DNA from: an uncultured Desulfobacteraceae bacterium
GTDB taxonomy: Bacteria > Desulfobacterota > Desulfobacteria > Desulfobacterales > Desulfatirhabdiaceae
Direction: 5' to 3'
Assembly: GCA_903953895.1 (NCBI GenBank)
Contig: CAJBLH010000217.1
Span: 1 to 64,000, forward strand
Length of the DNA stretch: 64,000 nt
Both the position numbers and the translations under genes were made by a program. Below, in pieces: positions 17,697 to 26,576 of the stretch. Numbering within the stretch: the first letter of the stretch is position 1; every line of letters begins with the position of its first letter. The notes under the pieces are model-generated. The model saw only the letters and a program-made list of their open reading frames with translations, had not been told where the DNA came from and searched no databases.

Positions 17697-20096
17697 CTAT
17701 CGGTCGATGTCCGGCATCAGATAATCCGCCGAGCCGATGATGGCCACAAAATCGGCGATGGAAGCGCCCCTGGCCATCAGCGGAATGGCCTGAACATTGG
17801 CAAAGGCCGGTGTGCGGATACGCATCCGGTAGGCGGTGCTGTTGCCGTCGCTGACCACATAATATCCCTGATCTCCGCGCGGGGATTCGATGGCGGCGTA
17901 GGCTTCTCCGGCCGGTATTCTGGGGCCGCGCGTCGTGTGGACAAAATGATGAATCAGGCTTTCTATGTCTTGCAGCGATCTGGACTTCGGCGGGATGCTG
18001 TAACGACAGTCCTCGCTGATGTAAGGCCCTGCTGGCATCCGGTTTGCCGCCTGTTGAATGATCCGCGCACTCTGCCGCATTTCCTCGACCCGAACCCGGT
18101 AGCGGGCATAACAGTCTCCTTCGGTGGCGGTCGGGATATCGAAATCATAATTGTCGTATCCGGAATAGGGGAATTTTTTGCGAACATCCCAGTCCATGCC
18201 GCAGGCGCGCAGCATCGGGCCGGTGACCCCCCAGTCGATGGCATCCTGCAGGGAAAGGCGGCCAATTCCCTGGGTGCGGGCCTTGAAAATCGGGTTGGTG
18301 GTAGTCAGGGATTCGTATTCCTTGATCCGTTCCGGAAAGTCTTTGATAAATCCATCGACCGCCTCTTTCCATCCATCGGGCAGATCGGCCGCCACCCCGC
18401 CGATGCGAAACCATGCGGGATGCAGCCGGCCGCCGGTGATCATCTCCACGATGTCCATGATCCGCTCGCGCTCCCGGAACGTGTAAAAATTGGGGGTCAT
18501 GGCGCCCAGATCATGGGCGAACGTGGCAAACCAGATCAGGTGATTGTTGAGCCGGAAGAATTCACTGAGCATCACCCGGATGCACTGGGCCCGGTCCGGC
18601 ACCCGGACTCCGGCAAGGCTTTCGATGGCCGAGAGGTAGGACAGATTGTTGGCCGTTCCGTTCATATAATCCACCCGGTCGGTGTACGGAATGAACTGAT
18701 GCCACGACTGGCGTTCCCCGATTTTTTCAACCCCCCGGTGATGATAGCCGATGTCCATGTCGATATCCGATATGGTTTCACCGTCGAGCGCCAGAACAAA
18801 CCGCATCAGGCCGTGTGTGCTGATATGGTGGGGGCCAAGATTCAGCAGCAGTTCTTTTTCGCCGTCCGGCCTGCGGAAAAAGACCCCGGCATCCAGCGGC
18901 TGGTGGAACATGGCGTCTGCCGCCGTATATGGCGGCATGTCGGTGGCTCTTCCGGAACAGGATTTCAGCAGCGGATGCCCTTTCCAGTCATCTGGCAGGA
19001 GAAGGCGTCGGAGGTTTGGATGGCCTTTGAAATCGATACCGAAGAGGTCGAAGACTTCTCGTTCGTACCAGTCTGCGTTGGGCCACAGACGGGTGAGACT
19101 GCGTGCGGACGGGTGTGAACCATAAAGCGGTGTCTTGATGCGCAGGCGACGGGGGCCATCAAAGGAGAGCAGTTGATAAACGAGTGTGAAATCCGGATAG
19201 CGGTTCTTTTCTTTTCGGGCTGACTCATCCACGGCCGTCAGGTCTTCAAGGCGCGGAAATCGCGGACTGGCGGTGTTTTTCAGAAAATCCAGAACCTCCG
19301 GCACCTGATCCGCATTTACCTGAAGCGTCAACATGTCGGCGGTTTCACCGGCAGGCTGCACCGCATCCCTGAATTTTTCCTGAAGTTGGGCGCACAGAGA
19401 TCGATCGACGGATGTCAATTCGATGTGACGGGCAGGCGGCGTCCAGATCCGTTCGGCGCCGTTCTGTTTGAAATACGGCGGGGTTGCCGCGGTGCCCCGG
19501 ATCGGAATCCCTTCGTATCCGGCGCCCCGTGTGTCTCGGCTCTTGCTGATACCGTCCACCCGGACGGGCTGTTGTGTGCCCTGGCTGCCGCCTTCAAGAT
19601 TGAGGACGGATCGTGCCGGGCGTTCGTGGGTGCGGATTTTCTGCTGGAGCTGGGTGAGTGCATGCAATATCGCTTCGGGACGTGGGGGGCATCCGGGAAT
19701 GTAAATATCCACCGGCAGGAGTTGATCGACGCCCTGAACCACGCTGTAAACATCGTACATGCCGCCGGAATTGGCGCAGGAACCCATGGAGATCACCCAG
19801 CGGGGTTCTGCCATCTGTTCATAAAGCCGCACCACCACCGGAGCGATTTTTTTGAAAACGGTTCCGGAAATGATCATCAGATCGGCCTGACGGGGCGATC
19901 CCCGCATGACTTCGGCGCCGAAACGGGCGATATCGTACCGGGATGTAAACGATGCCGCCTCTTCGATAAAACAGCAGGACAGCCCGAAGAACATGGGCCA
20001 GAGGCTGTACTGGCGGGACCAGTTGATGAGCGCATCCAGGCGGGTCAGCAGGAAATCTTGCTGTTGCAGGTAGGCGGTGATGCCGGTGTTCCCCAC
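17697..20096 (-). CDS. nuoBCD: NADH-quinone oxidoreductase fused subunits B/C/D
   Basis: A 799-residue fusion of three complex I subunits. The NuoB part (about 1-175) has the N2-cluster cysteines in [21 protein letters not shown] and [10 protein letters not shown] linker leads to the NuoC part (about 215-400; [24 protein letters not shown]), and the NuoD part fills the rest ([28 protein letters not shown], ending DYLMPDIDR). I place the start at GTG 20096: GGAGG lies six bases upstream, while the in-frame ATG codons further upstream have no ribosome binding site. The start lies inside the end of nuoA with a 52-base overlap. C/D fusions are common; the triple fusion is rarer. Confidence 0.94.
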   Translation of the reverse strand: MGNTGITAYLQQQDFLLTRLDALINWSRQYSLWPMFFGLSCCFIEEAASFTSRYDIARFGAEVMRGSPRQADLMIISGTVFKKIAPVVVRLYEQMAEPRWVISMGSCANSGGMYDVYSVVQGVDQLLPVDIYIPGCPPRPEAILHALTQLQQKIRTHERPARSVLNLEGGSQGTQQPVRVDGISKSRDTRGAGYEGIPIRGTAATPPYFKQNGAERIWTPPARHIELTSVDRSLCAQLQEKFRDAVQPAGETADMLTLQVNADQVPEVLDFLKNTASPRFPRLEDLTAVDESARKEKNRYPDFTLVYQLLSFDGPRRLRIKTPLYGSHPSARSLTRLWPNADWYEREVFDLFGIDFKGHPNLRRLLLPDDWKGHPLLKSCSGRATDMPPYTAADAMFHQPLDAGVFFRRPDGEKELLLNLGPHHISTHGLMRFVLALDGETISDIDMDIGYHHRGVEKIGERQSWHQFIPYTDRVDYMNGTANNLSYLSAIESLAGVRVPDRAQCIRVMLSEFFRLNNHLIWFATFAHDLGAMTPNFYTFRERERIMDIVEMITGGRLHPAWFRIGGVAADLPDGWKEAVDGFIKDFPERIKEYESLTTTNPIFKARTQGIGRLSLQDAIDWGVTGPMLRACGMDWDVRKKFPYSGYDNYDFDIPTATEGDCYARYRVRVEEMRQSARIIQQAANRMPAGPYISEDCRYSIPPKSRSLQDIESLIHHFVHTTRGPRIPAGEAYAAIESPRGDQGYYVVSDGNSTAYRMRIRTPAFANVQAIPLMARGASIADFVAIIGSADYLMPDIDR

Positions 20097-20479
20097 GCCA
20101 GTCCTCCCTTCTTCCATACGTAAAACAACCCGAAGAGCAGCAGTACGATGAAAAACGTCATGTGCATCCAGCCCGCCCATCCCAGGCTGTAGAAGGAAAC
20201 CGCCCAGGAAAAAACAAAGGCGGCCTCTACATCGAATATGAGAAAGAAAACCGCCACGAGGTAAAAGGCGGCCGGTTTATGCAGGAGAGCCGCACCCGTC
20301 GGAATGATGCCGCTTTCGTAGGCCCGTTCTTTCTCGTGCCCGGTTTTTTTATGACCCAGGTGGGAGCAGCAAAACAGCAAAATCCCGATCAGGGCAGCCA
20401 CCATGGCGCCATAGGTCAACATGGCCAGAAGGCCGGGTTCCCAGGGCGACAGGGTTGCAGCAGTACCTGCAGGGTGCAT
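20045..20479 (-). CDS. nuoA: NADH-quinone oxidoreductase subunit A
   Basis: A 144-residue membrane subunit with three helices and the NuoA signature (YESGIIPTG..., then [19 protein letters not shown] with the conserved Asp/Glu). The ATG at 20479 has a GAGG box ahead; an earlier in-frame ATG at 20509 is less likely. The C-terminal tail extends past the usual end because the frame overlaps the start of nuoBCD. It heads the operon. Confidence 0.94.
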   Translation of the reverse strand: MHPAGTAATLSPWEPGLLAMLTYGAMVAALIGILLFCCSHLGHKKTGHEKERAYESGIIPTGAALLHKPAAFYLVAVFFLIFDVEAAFVFSWAVSFYSLGWAGWMHMTFFIVLLLFGLFYVWKKGGLAWGTPASPPTCNSKISC

Positions 20480-20600
20480 GTTCTTTTCCTCTTTTAACCC
20501 TCTTTCCATCAGGGAGCGGGTCGGTGCGAGGGGTTAAAATCGCGGACTGTATCCCCTCAATGGCCAATCAGCCGGTTGAAATGCCGAATTCTTTTCGGGC

Positions 20601-20629
20601 TATGTATTATGTTAAAAAAAAGTTGTCAA
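20601..20629 (-). promoter_or_regulatory. Candidate sigma-70 promoter for nuo operon
   Basis: On the minus strand a perfect TTGACA (20624-20629) is followed after 17 bases by TACATA (20601-20606), in the 337-base gap between nuoA and murI. The -10 is weak. The spacer contains a run of eight T. The rest of the 20480-20816 gap shows no gene. Confidence 0.4.
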
Positions 20630-20816
20630 TACCTTCATTGACCGCTGCTGCCAAACGTGGGGCTGAAACCCCTGAAATTCAGGGTAACTTTCCGGTTTTC
20701 CCTTGACCACATCGGTTTCTTTCAATAGACTCCCCAAGCATTCTGACTCCTGGAGATCGGATTATTATTGGGACACCGTTAATTTTAAATGGAACAAACT
20801 TGTTGATCGGGTGAAT

Positions 20817-21596
20817 ATGCGAATTGGATTCTTCGATTCAGGCATTGGCGGCCTGAGCGTTTTGTATGAAGCGCTTCGTCAGTTGCCACACGAGGATTAT
20901 CTCTACTATGCCGATGATGCCAATGTTCCTTACGGCAACAAGTCCCGGGAAGATATCCGATGCTGTGTCATTGAAGCCGTCGATTTTTTGGCTGGCATGG
21001 ACATTGCGGCCCTTGTTGTTGCCTGCAACACGGCCACCAGCGCCGCCATACAGGATATCCGCCGAAAATACCGATTTCCGGTCATTGGCATGGAACCGGC
21101 GGTCAAGCCGGCGGTCAAATCCGTGGATGGCAAACGGGTACTGGTATTTGCAACGCCTTTAACGCTTCGCGAATCCAAATTCATGGTACTGCTGAATCAG
21201 GTGGATATCCACAATACGGTCGATTACCTTCCCCTGCAGGAACTGGTCACTTTTGCGGAATCCTGTCAGTTCGACCGGACGGTTATCCTGACTTATCTGA
21301 AAGAGCGATTAAAGGATTACGACCTGAACCGGTATGGCGCCGTGGTTCTCGGGTGTACCCATTTCCCGTTTTTCAAGAACCACATTCGGGAATTCTTTCC
21401 GAAAGGCACGGTTATTGTCGATGGGAACAGGGGAACGATTTGCAATCTGAAAAACACGCTGACATCCATGGGAAGGATTCATGAAGGCAGCGGCCAGGTG
21501 ACATACTATCGATCCGGCAAGCGGGTTGTGGATGATTTCACGATGGAACGGTATCTGCAACGGATGCGGCAGATCGAGGAAGGCGGCATGTTCTGA
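20817..21596 (+). CDS. murI: Glutamate racemase
   Basis: A 259-residue enzyme supplying D-glutamate for peptidoglycan. The start motif MRIGFFDSGIGGLSVL, YYADDANVPYG and the two catalytic cysteines in VACNTATS and LGCTHFPFF are all present. The ATG at 20817 is chosen because the conserved fold begins there; the open frame continues upstream without homology. The ribosome binding site is weak. It is divergent from the nuo operon and the following gene is a signal-peptide protein. Confidence 0.94.
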   Translation: MRIGFFDSGIGGLSVLYEALRQLPHEDYLYYADDANVPYGNKSREDIRCCVIEAVDFLAGMDIAALVVACNTATSAAIQDIRRKYRFPVIGMEPAVKPAVKSVDGKRVLVFATPLTLRESKFMVLLNQVDIHNTVDYLPLQELVTFAESCQFDRTVILTYLKERLKDYDLNRYGAVVLGCTHFPFFKNHIREFFPKGTVIVDGNRGTICNLKNTLTSMGRIHEGSGQVTYYRSGKRVVDDFTMERYLQRMRQIEEGGMF

Positions 21597-21654
21597 CCGG
21601 GGAATGTCCGAGAGCTCCGGATTGATCGAGACCTTTCGGACAAGGGGAAATTAA

Positions 21655-22374
21655 ATGAAAATAGACCGCAACGATTGCGATAAATGTTTATGGATGCTGG
21701 TTACGGGAGTCTGGCTTGTCTGTATTCTTTGTTCCAGTGTTTTGGCGGATGATGCCCGTCTTGATATGCCACCGCCGATTTCTGAACGCCATGCGTCCGC
21801 CGCTGCCGTTATCTACAGCGACATCGACAAAGAAACGACTTACGGCATTTCAAGCGGAACCTGTACAATTCATTGGATTGTCCGCGATGTCGAGCCCGGC
21901 GTTGTCCTCCGCCGGGAAAACTGTTCCTTGCCTCTGTCCGTCCAGATTCCGCTTCTGGCACAAATCTGCACGGAATTTTTCAACAGCAGACATGCCCCGG
22001 CATTTCGCACGTTGTTCTGGGGCAGGCTGGCGCCCGATGGAAGCCTGCCTGTTTCTCAGGAACTGTCGATTCGTATCGCACGGGCCGCTCATAAATCCCC
22101 CGGCTGGGATGTAAAGAAAGGCAGACCGAAAACCCAAGACATCAACGGCTTTATCAAAGACCTGGCCAACCGGCAGATGCTCTATCCGGAGCTGAAGGAA
22201 CTCTTTGAGCGGTTTCACAAAAACATCACACTTTGCTGTGTAGAAAAAGTGCTGGTTGCAAAGGCGGGGAATCTGCCGTTTTTCGACCAACTGAAGCAAG
22301 ACGGTATCCGGGCATCGGACAGGCTGCCGTTTGACTGCATGGCGTGGTTTGCGGTAGCGCCTCCATCATTCTAA
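21655..22374 (+). CDS. Exported protein of unknown function
   Basis: 239 residues with an N-terminal signal peptide (about 12-31, LWMLVTGVWLVCILCSSVLA). I do not recognise the family. The mature part has four to five cysteines (two in the stretch SGTCTIHW...RRENCSLP, and CC near residue 194), suggesting disulfides in the periplasm. An AAGGGGAAA ribosome binding site precedes the ATG. It lies 58 bases after murI, close enough for co-transcription. Confidence 0.75.
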   Translation: MKIDRNDCDKCLWMLVTGVWLVCILCSSVLADDARLDMPPPISERHASAAAVIYSDIDKETTYGISSGTCTIHWIVRDVEPGVVLRRENCSLPLSVQIPLLAQICTEFFNSRHAPAFRTLFWGRLAPDGSLPVSQELSIRIARAAHKSPGWDVKKGRPKTQDINGFIKDLANRQMLYPELKELFERFHKNITLCCVEKVLVAKAGNLPFFDQLKQDGIRASDRLPFDCMAWFAVAPPSF

Positions 22375-22556
22375 TATCATGATGACGATAAGCTCTGGTC
22401 AACGTACCCGCCGCCGCCGGTGTTCGGTCGCCCCAGAGACCGGCAGCGTCGCCGAGGGGGTAGATACTCTACGGAGCGATGTGGATATTGCTGTTCTGGT
22501 CAAATATGGATTGGGCGCTATGGGGATATGCCCCTGCTGTAGGCTCCCTGCTTCTT
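22375..22556. other. Gap at left edge of accessory island
   Basis: Convergent gap after the exported protein. Open frames here have no ribosome binding site and no recognisable domain. I see nothing else in it. Confidence 0.4.
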
Positions 22557-23093
22557 TTATTTTGTGGTTTTCTCCATATCTGCGAGGCCCGGAATACTCG
22601 GAATCAATCCCTTTTCGTAAGCCGTTTTCTGAATATTCAAGGGTGCACTTCGTGCATCAACTATAAACCCATTCACCATAATCGTCCAGGCCATCGGATT
22701 TTCATCCATCCTGCTTGGCAAACACCAGTTCGGATCAAGCTGTACCATATTCATCAAATCCCGAATCTCACGCGATTTACTTGACCCCGTACTCTGGCTG
22801 ATACCAAATTTCGAACACAGATCTGATGCGCTCACGTATGGTTCGCTGCTTTTATCGAACAGGAAGTTGACAAAGCCAAGTGCGTAGATGATACCGCACG
22901 CCCATGTGTTCGCTCTGCCGCTCATCAGGGGAGACGGACGTTTTCGGCAAAGCGCGGCAGTCAGTTGGCGGGCCAGTTGCGCATATTCTTCGTTTAAATG
23001 TTTTTCACAAAACCTGTCCGTCAGATCGATAATCATACTGTAAGTTGATTCCATATTTTTCGGAACTTTTTCCGATTTTGGTTTTATCGTCAT
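22557..23093 (-). CDS. DUF6398 domain protein with helix-turn-helix-like segment
   Basis: 178 residues starting at ATG 23093, where GGAGATGG precedes by about eight bases. It resembles the DUF6398 family: an N-terminal helical part (DLTDRFCEKHLNEEYAQLARQLTAALCRKRPSPL), a GRANTWACGIIYALGFVNFLFD core, and VSASDLCSKFGISQSTGSSK, which reads like a helix-turn-helix. Function is unknown. It lies 56 bases downstream of the TumA-like antitoxin on the same strand, so it may be a third member of that unit. Confidence 0.75.
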   Translation of the reverse strand: MTIKPKSEKVPKNMESTYSMIIDLTDRFCEKHLNEEYAQLARQLTAALCRKRPSPLMSGRANTWACGIIYALGFVNFLFDKSSEPYVSASDLCSKFGISQSTGSSKSREIRDLMNMVQLDPNWCLPSRMDENPMAWTIMVNGFIVDARSAPLNIQKTAYEKGLIPSIPGLADMEKTTK

Positions 23094-23149
23094 CGAATCA
23101 CCATCTCCTTTTTTGTGGCCTTTCTGGCGCTGATAATCCGGATCGATCC

Positions 23150-23497
23150 CTATAGACAAGCCGCTTTCAGCATAAAATCCACATGTACGGCGTCATATGG
23201 GAAGACGATCTGGCCTTTTTCCGTTTTCTGCAACAATCCGGCATTAAGAAGTGCGTGAATATCGCCATGCACCGCTTTTACGTCTCTATGTGTTCTACGG
23301 GCTGCTTCACGAATTGTCATAGGCCCAGCACCCGTCATGACTTTTAACAAATCCCATCGCTTGCCGGAAATTACCTTAAATAATAACTCTGGCGACTCGA
23401 AGCTGATGAATTGCCCTTGCGACTCTCCATCAAACGCGCGAAAAAACCGACTATTCATTTTTTCACGGGAGCATACTTCTAAAGTTACGCCAATCAT
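23150..23497 (-). CDS. HTH antitoxin, HVO_A0114/TumA-like
   Basis: 115 residues starting at ATG 23497 (MIGVTLEVCSREKMNS), one base after the toxin stop. The C-terminal half is a winged helix (MTIREAARRTHRDVKAVHGDIHALLNAGLLQKTEKGQIVFPY), typical of the HVO_A0114-type DNA-binding proteins that accompany TumE toxins. It would bind the operon promoter and neutralise the toxin. A longer frame overlapping the toxin exists but has no support. Confidence 0.82.
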   Translation of the reverse strand: MIGVTLEVCSREKMNSRFFRAFDGESQGQFISFESPELLFKVISGKRWDLLKVMTGAGPMTIREAARRTHRDVKAVHGDIHALLNAGLLQKTEKGQIVFPYDAVHVDFMLKAACL

Positions 23498-23498
23498 A

Positions 23499-23816
23499 TC
23501 AGGGCCTCCAATTGTCAACTTCATTCCAGAAATCATTAAGAAGCAGTTGGGGCGTAACAAATTCGTAAGAGACTTTTTCCTTTCCTTTGTGCCTGTGATC
23601 ACCTTTGCCTGCCTCGTTGTCATAACGAAGGACACAAATACCATCCTTTACAAACGCAAGTCTATACTTGAAAGAATGGCCGTTTCCAGAAACGGGCGAG
23701 GGTATTTGCCATATCACCATTTCTACGAAAGATGTCTCCGAAATTGTATGTCGCTCGTTTAGCAAAAGCTTCGCACTCACATTGGCAGCAATAACAGCAG
23801 AGGCAGGCGTTGTCAA
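23499..23816 (-). CDS. TumE-family toxin (DUF6516)
   Basis: 105 residues resembling the TumE toxin family: KLLLNERH..., VEMVIWQIPSPVSGNGHSFKYRLAFV, then the strongly diagnostic LRYDNEAGKGDHRHKGKEK. The last motif is rich in Asp, His and Lys and is likely the active site; RNase activity is assumed for the family but not shown by the sequence. The true start could be GTG at 23780 (VSAKLLLNER), which gives a family-typical N-terminus. It is first in a toxin-antitoxin-DUF6398 unit. Confidence 0.82.
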   Translation of the reverse strand: MTTPASAVIAANVSAKLLLNERHTISETSFVEMVIWQIPSPVSGNGHSFKYRLAFVKDGICVLRYDNEAGKGDHRHKGKEKVSYEFVTPQLLLNDFWNEVDNWRP

Positions 23817-24146
23817 TCACTACAACACGTTTTCAAATCAGATTGCGAAAAGCGTTAGCCGTCGTAATGAGTGTACAGCCGATCGGATAATTCATAAATT
23901 ATATTAGTAAGATAAATGGTATCGTCCGGCCGACACACCAACTTGTCGAGCAGGAATCGGCTGTTTCATTTCGGCGATAGCAATTGACAGTCGGCTTCAG
24001 CAAAGGTATTTATCATTCCCATTGCATGGTTGATTTCGGGTTATCAGATAGATCCATCGAATGCTCGTGACTCGGCCGAACGAAAAAGCCCTTCCCGCCA
24101 CTTCAATAAAAACGGATTATTACATTCAGAACGGTGATTCACTCAG
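23817..24146. other. Intergenic region between TA unit and hsd operon
   Basis: 330 bases between divergent transcription units, AT-rich around 23890-23920. It must hold promoters for both the TumE unit (minus) and hsdM (plus). I do not see a convincing -35/-10 pair. No gene is supported. Confidence 0.4.
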
Positions 24147-26576
24147 ATGGCTCTCAAGAAATCCCAACTTTACACCTCGCTCTGGCAAAGCTGCGATGAA
24201 CTTCGCGGCGGCATGGATGCCAGCCAGTACAAAGACTATGTCTTGTTCATGTTGTTCATCAAATATATCTCCGACAAGTATGCCGACTCCGACGATTTCG
24301 CTCCACCGGTCACCATCCCACCGGGCGCCGGTTTTCGGGACATGCTGAATCTCCGGGGCAAAGACGACATCGGAGACAAAATAAACAGCCAGATCATCCA
24401 ACCGCTCATCGACAGCAATTCGCGTCTGGCACGCAGCGATTTCCCGGATTTCAACGATCCCAACAAGCTGGGCGAAGGCAAAGCGATGGTGGAGCGTTTA
24501 ACCAATCTCATCAACATTTTCAACACCCCGGCACTGGATTTTTCGAAGAATCGCGCCGATCACGACGACATTCTCGGAGACGCCTACGAATACCTGATGC
24601 GGCATTTCGCCCAAGACAGCGGCAAGAGCAAGGGCCAGTTCTACACCCCATCCGAAGTGAGCCGGGTTATCGCCAAAGTCATCGGCATCGGTCCCCACAA
24701 TGCGGTGGCATCCACCACCGCCTACGACCCGACATGCGGTTCCGGGTCGCTGTTGCTGAAAGTTGCGGCGGAAGCAGGCAAGTACATTACCCTGGAAGGT
24801 CAGGAAAAGGACGTTACCACCGCCGGTCTGGCCCGCATGAACATGATTCTGCACGATTTTCCCACGGCAACCATTCTGAACGGCAACACCCTCGCCGCCC
24901 CCAAGTTCACGGACAGCGAAAATCTGCGCACTTATGACTATGTTGTGGCCAATCCGCCCTTTTCCGACAAGACATGGAGTACCGGCCTGACCCCTGCAGC
25001 CGATCCGCACCACCGTTTCAAATGGGGCGAGCCGCCGGCCAAACAAGGGGATTATGCCTATTTGCTGCACATCATCCGCTCCATGAAAAGCACCGGCAAG
25101 GCCGCCTGTATTTTGCCCCATGGTGTCCTTTTCCGGGGGAATGCAGAAGCGGGAATCCGGAAGAACCTCATCCGATCCGGCATTCTCAAGGGAATCATCG
25201 GGCTGCCGGCCAACCTGTTTTACGGCACGGGCATACCGGCCTGCATTCTGGTGCTGGATAAGGAAAACGCCGCATCCCGCAACGGCGTTTTCATGATCGA
25301 TGCCTCGAAAGAATTCATCAAAGACGGCAACAAGAACCGGCTGCGCGAACAGGATATTCACAAGATTGTGGATACCTTCAACAAACAGGCCGATACTCCC
25401 CGTTATGCCCGTATGGCGCCCATCGATGAAATCGCCGGTTCGAAAAACGACTACAATCTGAACATTCCCCGCTATATCGACAGCACGGAGCCGGAAGACA
25501 TCCAGGATATCGACGCTCACATGCGCGGCGGCATCCCACAGCGGGATATCGATGACCTGAGCGCCTACTGGAAAGTCATCCCGGCCGTGCGGGATGTGCT
25601 TTTCGAAAACGCCGGTCGCCCCGGCTATTTCAAACTCAAACAGCCGGTCGGTTCGGTGAAGTCATCGATTCTCGAACATGAAGAGTTCGCCGCGTTCAAG
25701 GCTGCAATTTCCGAAATTTTCGAAACATGGCGGAAAACCAATATCCCACGGTTGAAAGGCTTCGACAAAGATGGCAAGCCAAAAGCCTTGATCGAAACCG
25801 TTTCCAACGACCTGCTCGCTGCGTTTCGTGCTTCACCGCTGCTGGATGCCTACGATATCTATCAGCATCTGATGGATTTCTGGGCAGAAACCATGCAGGA
25901 CGATTGCTACCTGATCGCCGCCGATGGATGGAAAGCCGAAACAAGACAGATTCAGGAAGAAGTGAAAAGTGGCAAAAACAAAGGAGAAATGAAGGATAAG
26001 GGTTGGACCTGCGATCTCATTCCCAAACCGTTCATCGTCGCCCGATATTTTCCCGAGGAGCAGGCCGCCATCGATGCGCTTCAGGCAGAACTTGACGATA
26101 TCAGCGCCAGCCTGGAAGAATTGAAGGAAGAGCACGGCGGCGAAGAGGGCGCTTTCAGCGAGCTCGACAAAATCAACAAGGGCGAAATCGGCAAACGCCT
26201 GAAGGAGATCAAACATGATGCCGACTATGCCGAAGAGGCGAAAGTTCTGAAAGCGTGGGTCAAGCTGGAACAGCGGCAGAGTGTCCTCAAGGGCAAGGTC
26301 ACGGAAGCGGATACCGCACTCGATACGCTTGTCTATGACAAATACCCGCAACTCGGCATGGACGAGATCAAGACCCTGGTGGTGGATGACAAGTGGCTGA
26401 CAACGCTGGCCCTTGCCGTGCAGGGTGAGCTGGATCGCGTCTCTCAGACCTTGACCTCCCGCATCCGCCAACTGGCCGAACGGTATGCCATGCCGTTGCC
26501 GGAATTGGTTGAAGAGGTAACGGCGTTGTCCGCCCGTGTCGATGCGCATCTCGAACGGATGGGGTTTGAACCATGA
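24147..26576 (+). CDS. hsdM: Type I restriction-modification DNA methyltransferase subunit M
   Basis: An 809-residue N6-adenine methyltransferase. It has the N-terminal HsdM domain (LYTSLWQSCDELRGGMDASQYKDYVLFMLF), SAM motif I DPTCGSGSLLLK near residue 195, and catalytic motif IV NPPF near 268. The last 300 residues are an extension longer than in classical HsdM (about 500) with Lys/Glu-rich coiled coil (EELKEEHGGEEGAFSELDKINKGEIGKRLKEI). It overlaps the next gene by four bases (ATGA). First gene of a five-gene cotranscribed defence operon. Confidence 0.95.
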   Translation: MALKKSQLYTSLWQSCDELRGGMDASQYKDYVLFMLFIKYISDKYADSDDFAPPVTIPPGAGFRDMLNLRGKDDIGDKINSQIIQPLIDSNSRLARSDFPDFNDPNKLGEGKAMVERLTNLINIFNTPALDFSKNRADHDDILGDAYEYLMRHFAQDSGKSKGQFYTPSEVSRVIAKVIGIGPHNAVASTTAYDPTCGSGSLLLKVAAEAGKYITLEGQEKDVTTAGLARMNMILHDFPTATILNGNTLAAPKFTDSENLRTYDYVVANPPFSDKTWSTGLTPAADPHHRFKWGEPPAKQGDYAYLLHIIRSMKSTGKAACILPHGVLFRGNAEAGIRKNLIRSGILKGIIGLPANLFYGTGIPACILVLDKENAASRNGVFMIDASKEFIKDGNKNRLREQDIHKIVDTFNKQADTPRYARMAPIDEIAGSKNDYNLNIPRYIDSTEPEDIQDIDAHMRGGIPQRDIDDLSAYWKVIPAVRDVLFENAGRPGYFKLKQPVGSVKSSILEHEEFAAFKAAISEIFETWRKTNIPRLKGFDKDGKPKALIETVSNDLLAAFRASPLLDAYDIYQHLMDFWAETMQDDCYLIAADGWKAETRQIQEEVKSGKNKGEMKDKGWTCDLIPKPFIVARYFPEEQAAIDALQAELDDISASLEELKEEHGGEEGAFSELDKINKGEIGKRLKEIKHDADYAEEAKVLKAWVKLEQRQSVLKGKVTEADTALDTLVYDKYPQLGMDEIKTLVVDDKWLTTLALAVQGELDRVSQTLTSRIRQLAERYAMPLPELVEEVTALSARVDAHLERMGFEP

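Noticed and set aside
22379-22784. Overlapping plus-strand frames after the exported protein
   Set aside because: They run into the DUF6398 gene on the other strand and have no supporting start signals.
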